DNA from: Anthoceros angustus
Taxonomy: Eukaryota > Streptophyta > Anthocerotopsida > Anthocerotales > Anthocerotaceae
DNA length: 64,000 bases
Assembly: GCA_010909165.1 (NCBI GenBank)
Contig: MU008171.1
Span: forward strand, 992,001-1,056,000
Direction of reading: 5' to 3'
This document shows positions 22,579-31,461 of this stretch, piece by piece (positions within the stretch are counted from its first letter, which is position 1; every line of letters begins with the position of its first letter). Made by a program: the position numbers and the translations under genes. Under the pieces are notes generated by a model. It was not told where the DNA came from, searched no databases, and was given only the letters and a program-made list of their open reading frames with translations.

Positions 22579-24129
22579 CTCTTGCGGATTTTGCAAAGCC
22601 TTGGGTGGCAGTTCAGGCCACCAAATAAGGGAGGGCGGTGGAACAGAGCTTGAGCCGCAATGCATAGTGCACGCACTGCGGTTAGCGGATGAGCATGGCG
22701 GTGGAAGATGGGAACTCCAATTCGCAAGCTTGCAAACCCTATCAAAAGAGTCTCATGCAAACTTGCTAGTCTCGCGAACGTACCAAGGAGCCAGGTTCTC
22801 ATTGAGTGAGGAAATGAACTGCATCCTCGGTTCCACATTCAACTCAAAATGCAATCCACGAGGGAAGGATCACGTCACCGGTGTGAGGATGTAGATATGC
22901 GCACCGCCACACATTCATTCACCATCCTCATCAGAGCGGTGGGAATTCAATTTGGTGCGCGACAAATTGGATTGCTCATCGACAAACTCAATGCCTAAAT
23001 GCTCACAACAACGCCTACCATTGGTGTCAACAAAGCCAGCCTGGTGGCCCGCCCGACAACATGGTAAGGACCTCCGCTGTTGCCCTCGGTGCGGCAAGTT
23101 CTCACCGCACGGGAACAACTTGAATCTCACAACCGTGATTCCCGTGACTGCATTCACCCAAATTCCGATCAAATTGAGCATGGTTTCGCATCAGTCTGGC
23201 TATCGCTATCGCCATCGCTATCGCCATCGCCATTCTGCATCGCCATCGCCACGCTCGCCATCGCCATGCGCTTATCGCCATCGCCATCGCTTCGCGCATC
23301 GCGCTCGCCACGCCATCGCCATCGCGCATCGCCATCGCCATCGCTACGCTGCGCATACGCCATCGCTGCATCGCCATCGCCATCGCCGCGCATACGCTCG
23401 CCATCGCCATCGCCATCGCGCTCGCCATCGCCATACGCTGCCATGCGCTTCGCTACGCTCGCCATCGCCATCGCCATCGCCATCGCGCTCGCGCCATCGC
23501 CATCGCTACGCGCCATCGCCATCGCCATCGCCATCGCTATCGCTATCGCCATCGCCATCGCCATCGCCATCGCGCTGCGCTCGCTACGCCATCGCCACGC
23601 TCGCCATCGCCATCGCCATCGCTACGCCATCGCGCATCGCCATCGCCATCGCCATCGCTGCGCTATCGCCATCGCTATCGCCATCGCTCGCGCTGCGCTA
23701 CGCCATCGCGCATCGCTACGCTGCCATCGCTACGCGCTGCGCCATCGCGCTACATCGCCATCGCTGCGCATCGCCATCGCCATCGCGCTACGCCATCGCC
23801 ATCGCCACGCCATCGCCATCGCCATCGCCATCGCTTCGCGCATCGCCATCGCCATCGCCATCGCCATCGCTGCGCATCGCCATACGCTTCATCGCTATCG
23901 CCATCGCCATCGCGCCGGGCGCTGGCGGCAAACTCACTTGAGGGCGGGAACTTGGCGGGAGGTCACCGGATGCCGCCCGGTCCTGACGCCGTTGTTTTGA
24001 ACACGTCGCGAGAAACAAACTCCTCCACGCCTTCGAAGTCGGTGAGAGGATCGGGATCGAGCGCACGCCGGGAGCAATCGCGAGGCGTAAAGCAACCAGC
24101 CCGGAGGAGCAGGCGGCACCGGACGCCAT
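22579..24129 (-). pseudogene. Germin-like protein copy B (cupin), 3' truncated
   Basis: This has the same structure as copy A. Exon 1 runs from ATG 24129 to about 23938 (frames encode the secretory leader and …LTDFEGVEEFV…). Exon 2 is about 23148-23019, exon 3 about 22905-22785 and exon 4 only a partial piece ending at 22579-22590. There the sequence CTCTTGCGGATTTTGC switches from exon 4 to the leader of copy A, so the last ~80 bp of coding sequence and the stop are missing. Several 1-3 base gaps relative to copies C and D disrupt the frame, including the HPRATE part of the first metal box. B keeps the promoter (TATA at 24339), while A keeps the 3' end. Read-through from B into A is conceivable. 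Confidence 0.87.
23203..23920 (+). repeat. Degenerate CATCGC hexamer array in intron 1 of germin B
   Basis: About 700 bp of CATCGC units broken up by CATCGCG, CTGCG, CTACG and CTCG variants. It occupies the same intron position and has nearly the same length as the array in copy A, so the expansion came before the tandem duplication. B is more degenerate than A. Confidence 0.95.
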
Positions 24130-24338
24130 TCCTTCAATTGTCCAGTTGAAGCTTGAGGTGTCGCAGCTCTTCTACTACTGTCTCTCAACCGCACACTTGC
24201 AATGCGCAGCTGCCCTCGAATCGACGCCTCTTGCAGATGAAACCGCCTCAAATTCCGAGTTGGGATGGGATGGCGGTCGCTCTATGGATGGGTCCAAGCT
24301 GCTTGGCTCAAGCTCCGCCAACAACAGGCTGAGCTCCA

Positions 24339-24346
24339 TTTATATA
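24339..24346 (-). promoter_or_regulatory. TATA box of germin B
   Basis: On the minus strand this reads TATATAAA within GTATATAAATGGAG, 210 bp upstream of the ATG at 24129. Germin D has TATAAATGCAG at the matching distance (about 200 bp), which supports both. Confidence 0.7.
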
Positions 24347-24349
24347 CGG

Positions 24350-24780
24350 CACCTCTCGATGGAGCTTGCCGATGGCGTGCTGGGCGCCTGCCAGCCACGT
24401 CGGATGGCCGTTGTGATGGACTCGGTAAGTTCCGTACGTGACTTAGCGATTGTTTTGACTTCAGACCCAAGTGGACATACCGGAAGCCGAGCCTACATCC
24501 GAGCGATTGTTTAGTACATATGTACATGGGGCGGAAATATCATCCAGCCACGTGGTAGGACCCGCCATAACCATAGCCGCATGTTTTACCATGTTGACCC
24601 CTTGTTCCGGCTCTCTCTAGGGCTGCACGGCTTTCTTTTGCCGGGCTATGTGGGATTTTTGCCAGGTATATGGGATGGTGGATGGTGTTTGAATATATTT
24701 GGGATTTTTTCTTCTTGAAGACTCATTCAGCGGCTTTATGCTACTCTTTCCTTTTCCCCTCATGGGATATCAAGGATGTT
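24350..24780. other. Germin B upstream region; nothing else recognised
   Basis: Presumed promoter sequence upstream of the TATA box. No motif that I can defend and no gene. Confidence 0.4.
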
Positions 24781-25640
24781 GGTGGTGTCTTGGGGAGGGG
24801 GAGCCTTATACCTTTTGTCCATTGCTTCTACGGGAAGTCTTCCACCCTCTACTATCAGTACATGAAGGTCTCTTCGGGATTTGCTATTTCCGTCTTGGAA
24901 TCGCCACAATTACTGTGTAATGTCGACCCCAGGCGGTGCTATCTTTGCCATCGCCCACCACAGGCCCTTTCGGCTGCTTCCTCTCCACATGGTGACCTTG
25001 GCCTGATGGTCCTTCGTCACTTTCGTTTCTCCCTCATATCCTTCTTCCACAATCCACAGTATACCGGGAAACAGCAAGTCCACGAAGGCAAAAGGCAGCA
25101 ATGCGTTGCGCCTTGGAGCAGTATTCTGATGAACATAGCGGCCAACCATGACCCATTCGGCAAGTGCTTCCGGGCTGGGCAAATGCCACCATACAATTCT
25201 AACACGGTGGTCTTGGGAGGAGCCTTATACCTTTGTCCATTGCTTCTACGGAAGTCTTCCACCCTCTACTATCGACATGAAGGTCTCTTGATTTGCTATT
25301 TCCGTCTTGGAATCACCCACAATTACTGTGTCGACCCCAGGCGGTGCTATCTTTGCCATCGCCTCGGGGCCCTTTCGGGCTGCTTCCTCTCCACATGGTG
25401 ACCTTGGCCACCAGTGGTCTCCGCACTCGTTTCTCCCTCATATCCTTCTTCCACAATCCACAGTATACAGGAAGCAACAGGGAAAGTCACGAAGGCAAAA
25501 GGCAGCAATGCGTTGCGCCTTGGAGCAGTATTCTGATGAACATAGCGGTAACCATGACCCATTCAGCAAGTGCTTCGAGCTGGGCAAATGCCACCATACA
25601 ATTCTAACACGGTGGTCTTGGGAGGAGGAGCTATCCATGA
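24780..25640 (+). repeat. Tandem duplication, ~410-bp unit, unknown origin
   Basis: The block GCCTTATACC..TTGTCCATTGCTTC occurs at 24803 and 25222, and ATTCTAACACGGTGGTC at 25196 and 25601. The copies are about 90 percent alike, with small indels. An open frame of 243 residues (24670-25401) spans the junction, but it does not keep the same frame in both copies and shows no domain. The minus strand also has natural-looking frames (LLPFAFVDLLFPGILWIVEE). I cannot say which strand, if any, was coding. Confidence 0.8.
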
Positions 25641-25659
25641 AATGATGCACGACTCACAA

Positions 25660-25891
25660 TGTTGGTGGACTTCATAAAATAGCTTACTATTAGGGCACTC
25701 TTCACTAGGGCACCTAGGACTTAATAATTAATTTAGTCCTTAGGGCTCTAGGTAGTTTCTTCTAGTAGTTATTTAATTGGTTAGTTGTTACAACCACTTA
25801 GCAGTTACAACCTTGCCTACATAAAGGCATGTACTTTCTATTATGAATCAATGCAACACATATTGCTTGAACTAGTGTATAATTCTCATCA
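25660..25891 (+). repeat. 5' LTR of copia-2
   Basis: 232 bp from TGTTGGTGGAC to TTCTCATCA, AT-rich, with a possible TATA-like CATAAAGG near 25813. The end is fixed by the adjacent primer binding site. No second copy is present in the window. Confidence 0.75.
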
Positions 25892-25904
25892 TGGTATCGA
25901 GCAC
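25892..25904 (+). promoter_or_regulatory. Copia-2 primer binding site (initiator Met tRNA)
   Basis: Reads TGGTATCGAGCAC. The usual plant copia site is TGGTATCAGAGC, complementary to the 3' end of initiator tRNA-Met. The copy here lacks one A within CAG. The same change is seen in copia-3 and in both copies of copia-4. Confidence 0.8.
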
Positions 25905-26639
25905 ACTTGCTCTTTGTTTGCTGTGCATCCTCATGCATCTAAGTAGCTTATCTAGGAGACACTTTCTAATCTAGCATTTGCCTAGATGGATTGTGTTTAT
26001 CCTAGAATTGCTATCTTTGCATGCATTCTTTTTATGCTAACATTTCTCTTCTAACAATGCTTTTATGCACTAATTCTTTGTCCTTCCTCCATGGATTTGT
26101 GTTCCCTTAGAAGGAGGAGGCATAGAGTTAAGAAGAGAGTAGTCCTGCAAGACAACAAGAACAAATTAGGAGTCCAACACATAGAAGCAATAGAAGACAA
26201 CAAGCTATAGAGGGAGAGATAGAAGAAACCTCCTCTTGTATAGCAAACTTCATTGCATCTATCTTAATCTCTAAACCAGATCAAGGGAAGTTTATCAAGC
26301 TAGCTAGACGTGATTTGCTAGAAGTTTTAGCCCAATTCACGTCAAGGCATTAGAATTAGCTCTCCAACATATCCCAAATTTGAATCTGGTATTAGTACTC
26401 CTTTATCTTCTAGTCACAAGACAAAAATAGCATAGAAACTCTTAGATTTCAAGAAATTGATAGTCAATTAGCAACTCTTAGAATCCAATCCTTTGATCTT
26501 AAGGAGAATTATCTGAATTAAGGACAAAATTGTCTATTCTCTCTAAGGTTGATAATGCGCGAGATTTGAGAGCATGCTATCATCATCCGAATCGATTATG
26601 ATGCAAGAGAAGAGTTTCGCATGCAATAGAAGATGGAGG

Positions 26640-27560
26640 CTGCCGGGCGAGGCCTAGTCCTCTAAATCACCTACAATGGCTGGAGTGATCAATGATGAAG
26701 AACAAATTTCCTAATTCCCCATTGGGTAATGATAATGCTAACACTTCATTGCATTATCATTATGGTGACGATTTCAAAGAGAAAGATAGATTCAATGGAA
26801 GGATTATGACATCGGTCATTGAGAATGCGAGGAGCTTTGCGGCAAAGAGACCTTTGGGGCATCGTCGATGGATCAATTCCAAGGCCACACGCCCGATTTG
26901 AGCGTGAACTTCAACCTTCCGGACGCCAGGGGCGAAGGCACAAGATTTATTGGTCGTGGACTTTCTCAACATATGGTGAGACATGTCGCTGCAAAGACCT
27001 CCAAGGATATGTGGACTCACCTTGCTCAATTATATTCATCTCGAGATGTAATGAGTATTGTTGCGACTTCACGTAACTTCCGCAACCTCTCAATGAAGGA
27101 GTCCGACACCATCGAACATCATGTTAATGCATTTCGATTGGCACGATCCCATTTGGAATCTTCAATGGCGTACCTATCTCGAGAGATGGAGGCTTACGTC
27201 ATTCTCTTATCTTCATTGCCACCTTCTTATAGGGCTTTCATTACAACTCAAAATGCGTAATGTCGAAAAGCAGATGAAGATCCAAATGAAGAGCGGACAT
27301 CGGTGTTTCGAACTTATTGGAGCATTGCTACAGGAGGAGGCAAGCGTCATCATCACTCCAGAGCCAACAAGCGGCGGTGATGTATTCACAAAGGGTAGAG
27401 GAAGAGGCGAGGCCGAGGTTCTACTTTCCAATGACCCCATATCCACATACTTTCCAAGATGGAGGCATCTTCTTCAACACCGCAAGAGGTAACAAGAAGG
27501 CGGGATTATATGTAATTGGTGCGAATCCCAAATCACATGGAAAAGGATTGTCGTAAGAAG
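26640..27560 (+). pseudogene. Copia-2 gag with zinc knuckle
   Basis: The frame 26868-27260 reads a copia gag core: GLSQHMVRHVAAKTSKDMWTH, then FRNLSMKESDTIEHHVNAFR and LSSLPPSYRAFITTQN. These are typical of the UBN2/retrotran_gag family. Upstream (26760-26870) a different frame carries DRFNGR. A CCHC knuckle starts at about 27511 (CNWC) and completes in a second frame (NHMEKDCRKK). At least three frame changes are needed, so it is not translatable as read. Confidence 0.8.
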
Positions 27561-28215
27561 AATGGGAACCTCGGAGGCCCCACAGAGCTAACATTGCAAG
27601 AAACAATCTTCCTCAACTCCAGTGCTCACCGTGTGCTTGGCTTCTTCCAAGCCCTCCAATACCTCATGGTACTTAGGCAGTGGAGCTACTTCACATATTT
27701 GTTACAGAAACTCTTTTGAGTCTTACTCACGACCACAGGACATCGGTCATCACGGGAGATGATCACAACCTACCCATAGCGGGTGTCGGTTGATTGTATT
27801 CAAGTGTGATTCAGTTCTTCATCTTCATCAAGTCCTCCATGTTCCTTCAATGTGCAAGAATCTAGTATCATTTGTAAGTCTTTGTCAAGAACACACTCGG
27901 TGATCCTTTATGTAGAGAGTTGTCTTCTCTCTTTCATAAGTGATAGAAACTATACGCGAGGCACTTTAGATGATGGTCTCTATAGATTGTCGGTACAAGT
28001 GGGAGCCACCCATTACGCTAATGTTGCCATTCCAAACCCATGACACCTACCCAAACCATGCTTTGGCATTGTCGCCTTGGTCATCCTAATAGTCAAAAGT
28101 TAATCCAAATGTCTAAGGAGCTTTATATAGAACCCTTGCCTTGCAAAGGTTGAGCACCTACCTTGGTGCGAATCTTGTGTCCTCACTAAGCGACATCAAA
28201 AGCGATCACCTTAGA
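27561..28215 (+). pseudogene. Copia-2 protease remnant and integrase zinc-binding domain
   Basis: The protease region has lost its active-site motif. At about 28040-28140 the frame reads LWHCRLGHPNSQKLIQMSKEL, the His-His half of the integrase zinc-binding domain. A Cys-containing segment follows at about 28168-28200 in another frame (C.SC.LTKRHQK). The element ends abruptly after this. Confidence 0.75.
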
Positions 28216-28229
28216 TTCCGTTGCAGCGG

Positions 28230-28470
28230 TGAATAGGCACAGACGGAGAAGAGTCGCGTGCCACAAAGCACACCCACGAAATCCATTGTGATGCGGGTGG
28301 AAATAGGAGATGCCCACAACCTAAAGATGGCGGTGGCGTTGAATCTCGAGCAAAATGTTGGCGAGTTGATGCGAATCTTGGTGAAGCACTTCAGGAATCG
28401 GAAGAACTCTCTCCATCAGCAAGGTAAGCTTCTTTTGTTCAAATACGCTACTGATCAGGGCCCCAAGTTT
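28230..28470 (+). other. Short coding-like segment, unassigned
   Basis: The frame 28258-28473 reads a natural-looking segment (KSIVMRVEIGDAHNLKMAV, LNLEQNVGELMRILVKHF) that ends at a possible GT donor just before the 30-bp array. It could be a captured exon. I recognise no family. Confidence 0.3.
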
Positions 28471-29250
28471 TGAAGATCTCAAACTCTGGCCTCCAGGTTT
28501 TGAAGATCTCGAACTCTGGGCTCCAAGTTGTTTTGAAGATCTCGAACTCTGGCCTGTTGGTTTGAAGATCTCGAACTCTGGCCTGTAGGTTTTGAAGATC
28601 TCAAACTCTGGGCTCCAGGTTTTGAAGATCTCAAACTTTGGACTCAGTTTTGAAGATCTCGCATGGACTCGGTTTTGAAGATCTCGAACTCGGCCTCGGG
28701 TTTTGAAGATCTCGAACTCGGCCTCAGTTTTGAAGATCTCGAACTCGGCCTCCAGTTTTGAAGATCTCGAACTCGGCCTCGGGTTTTCAAGATCTTGAAC
28801 TCGGCCTCCGGGTTTTGAAGATCTCGAACTCCACGTTTGAAGATCTCGAACTGGCCTCCAGGTTTTGAAGATCTCGAACTCTGGGCTCCAAGTTGTTTTG
28901 AAGATCTCGAACTCAGGCTAAGTTGGTTTGAAGATCTCGAACTCGGTAGGTTTTGAAGATCTCAAACTCTGGGCTCCAGGTTTTGAAGATCTCAAACTTT
29001 GGACTCAGTTTTGAAGATCTCGCATGGACTCGGTTTTGAAGATCTCGAACTCGGCCTCGGGTTTTGAAGATCTCGAACTCGGCCTCAGTTTTGAAGATCT
29101 CGAACTCGCCTCCAGTTTTGAAGATCTCGAACTCGGCCTCAGTTTTCAAGATCTTGAACTGGCCTCCGGGTTTTGAAGATCTCGAACTCGCCTCCACGTT
29201 TGAAGATCTCGAACTCTGGCCTCCAGTTTTGAAGTTCTCAAACTCTCACA
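28455..29250 (+). repeat. Array of ~30-bp units within a ~361-bp higher-order repeat
   Basis: The core TTTTGAAGATCTCGAACTC repeats about 27 times, with 8-15 bp of variable filler (GGCCTCCAGG, GGGCTCCAAG, GGACTCAG). The order of variants repeats: the block GGCTCCAGGTTTTGAAGATC is found at 28611 and again at 28972. The array therefore amplified twice, first as 30-bp units and then as a ~361-bp block. The minus strand encodes a periodic EFEIFKT peptide, which I regard as incidental. Confidence 0.93.
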
Positions 29251-29640
29251 AGGCGATGATTGAACTCTAATTGGCTAAAATTGGAGGGACGGTAGAATTG
29301 CCTTCAAAATTGTTGTCACCTCCACGAGAGGAAAAGTGTTGGCGTTGTCGGGTTGCGAGCTTGGGTGCGGAGGAGGGACTCGTGAAGAGTCGAATGTCAT
29401 TTCTCCACGGTGACGAGTGAAAGTAGCGGTAGTTTTATACGCCCTGCTTCATGAGCAAGTTGGCTTCCTGCGGACATCTCGGCATTTTTAGATGTAGGCT
29501 TCTCGGTCTGAGAGGAGTTGTGTCATTATCGGTTGAGTAGCGGAAACATGACATCCGTGTACAAGCAAAAGAGCCCTAATGTGAAACCTCTCTAGGCCCT
29601 TATGGATGACATAAGGATGGAATTCAAGCATCGGGCATCC
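29251..29640. other. No recognisable feature
   Basis: Sequence between the 30-bp array and the identifiable copia-3 sequence. A possible primer-binding-like string (TGGTATCAAAGCATC on the minus strand, about 29651-29665) lies at its right edge, but no LTR can be defined around it. Confidence 0.3.
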
Positions 29641-29849
29641 GGGCATCGTGATGCTTTGATACCATGTAACGAGGCGCAAGGCACTAAGGCGCTTGGAAAG
29701 CACGGCGTTTGCGGCAAGCTTGTGTTTGGGGAAAGGTTAAGTGTACAAGTTGGAGTCTTCTTGTTGCTCTCGTCGTGGGCCCTTTTGGAAATGGGGACCG
29801 ATGACTCTTGCCTAGTGAACAGGCCTCACAAATGCCAAAAATCTTCAAT

Positions 29850-30308
29850 CACTGGTGAGTGGAATGCTTGCATTGCTGGGTTTTAACATGTCCTTCATCC
29901 AGAGTGTGCATATGGCCAAGGCGGGCATGCCACAAGTAAGACTCACTCGTGCTTGTGGTGGTAGATAGGGAGGAAGGTGGGCAGAGGAGAAGTTGTGACA
30001 TTCGGTGATAGAGGTCGTCGTCTTTCAAGTCCCTGGCTATTAGATCTCCTTGTAAAGTCTCAATGCAGTGACCTCCACCAAAGCACACATAACATAGGAT
30101 TGATCAACCTTCCGGATGAAAATAGGTTCTTCGTCAAGCCGGTGCCGTACGTCGATATTTGTAGGGTAGAATTAGGCTTGACATGCGGTCTCTGATTCGT
30201 GACGAAATGGTGTGTTGGTATCGTCCCCAAGGTGAAATGGGGAGGTGTGGTGGGGTTGACTTGGCTAAAATATTCACGATGTGGTGTCATGTCTTTGGGA
30301 TGCCCGGA
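29850..30308 (-). pseudogene. Copia-3 protease remainder and integrase zinc domain
   Basis: On the minus strand from 30308 the codons for G-A-S of the protease active site are present with one base missing. MTPHREYFSQ and LGDDT-like sequence follow, and then, in another frame, ESYLWHARLGHM. This mirrors copia-1 at 1813-2230 and shows that the CACTA element entered inside the DSGAS motif. Confidence 0.82.
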
Positions 30309-30338
30309 CACTACTACATTTGAGGATCCAAAACAACG
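30309..30338 (+). repeat. Left CACTA terminal inverted repeat
   Basis: Begins CACTACTACATTTG and is identical to the inverted right end over 30 bp. It is followed by further AAAACAACG repeats to about 30350. Confidence 0.95.
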
Positions 30339-30559
30339 CTCCAAAACAACGGTTGGAAAAGGCGTTATTTCTTAGGTTCGGAGCCATACATCGTTTGGTG
30401 TGGATTTGGGTACGGCTAGGTCTGGGTAATTCTTAACGGGTAATTTGAATTCTTAACGAGTAATTTTATTTCTTAACAAATAATTTTAATTCTCAATGAT
30501 TAATTTTAAATTTAATAAATATAGTATATAATTAATCAGATATTAAGTAAATAATGGAG

Positions 30560-31085
30560 TACACTTAACGCGGCTTCATCTGGACCCAACGGGTCCCGTC
30601 CCGTTATAACTTGTTGAACTTAGCAACCGTCCGAATCCAACGGGCCCCGTCCCACCTAATGTGCACATCCCATCTCGTTAGAGTTGAGAAGCCCATCCGT
30701 CCCATTCGATCCTAAGGAGCCTTTCCCGTCCCAACGGCTCCGTCCGATCCTAACGGTTCCGTTCAGCCCTAACGGTAACAGCTCCGTCAAGTTCGGTCCT
30801 AAGGAGCCTGTCCTGTCCCAACGGCTCCGTCCGATCCTAACGGTTCTGTTCAGCCCTGACGGCTCCGTCCGATCCTAACGGTTCCATTCAGCCCTAGCGG
30901 GAACAGCTCCGTCCGATCCTAACGGTTCCGTTCAGCCCTGACGGCTCCGTACGATCCTAACGGTTCCGTTTAGCCCTAGCGGGAACAGCTCCGTCAAGTC
31001 GCATCCCCGTCCGGAACAGCTCCGTCAAGTCGCATCCCCGTCCGGAACAGCTCCGTCAAGTCGCATCCCCGTCCGGACCTGACGG
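30560..31085 (+). repeat. CACTA subterminal minisatellite
   Basis: Units with GATCCTAACGGTTCCGTTC and AGCCCTGACGGCTCCGTCC alternate with a period near 38-40 bp from about 30700. A 31-bp unit (GGAACAGCTCCGTCAAGTCG plus filler) is repeated three times at about 31000-31080. Such subterminal arrays usually carry transposase binding sites in CACTA elements. Confidence 0.85.
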
Positions 31086-31089
31086 GACT

Positions 31090-31461
31090 CGCATATCCGA
31101 GTGTGGTGAGGACCCTCAAAAGGGTGGATTGAAGATACTGGGTTTGAAACCGGGTCTCTCCAACCCGAAACTCAAAGACAAACCACTAGAACAATGCATC
31201 ATGCTTTACCTGTAGCGTTGTTTTTACATATACATCAGTTTGAAAACAACAAATTTAAGTGTCATCTTCGTTCGCATGCCGATCAGACACATATACCTCC
31301 CGCTAAACCTGCCAGGCCTATAGGCAACTCAAGGAAAAGGGACAATTCGCATCGTCTGGACTCTACACTATGATGGCTCGGCTTTCTACAGTGTCGTGTT
31401 GCTGCCCTAACAAACCACAGTATTTCCAGTCCTCTACATTGTGTACTCTACTCTTATTTGC
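31090..31461. other. No recognisable gene
   Basis: CACTA internal sequence between the subterminal array and the 3' end of the transposase remnants. Confidence 0.4.

Larger units (their letters stand above)
25660..28215 (+). mobile_element. Copia-2: truncated Ty1/copia element
   Basis: A 5' LTR (25660-25891, TG..CA ends) is followed directly by a primer binding site and then gag, zinc knuckle, a decayed protease region and the integrase zinc-binding domain. The element stops near 28215, where the sequence changes to unrelated DNA. Core integrase, reverse transcriptase and 3' LTR are absent. The gag differs from that of copia-1 and copia-3, so it is a separate family. Confidence 0.85.

Noticed and set aside
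24670-25401. A 243-residue plus-strand protein
   Set aside because: It runs across the junction of a tandem duplication and does not keep the same frame in both units.
28455-29250. CRISPR-like array of regular repeats and short spacers
   Set aside because: The spacers are 8-15 bp and related to each other, the genome is a plant's and no cas genes are present; it is a eukaryotic tandem array.
29649-29670. A primer binding site (TGGTATCAAAGC, minus strand) of a further copia element
   Set aside because: No LTR or gag can be recognised on either side; a chance match or deep remnant cannot be told apart.
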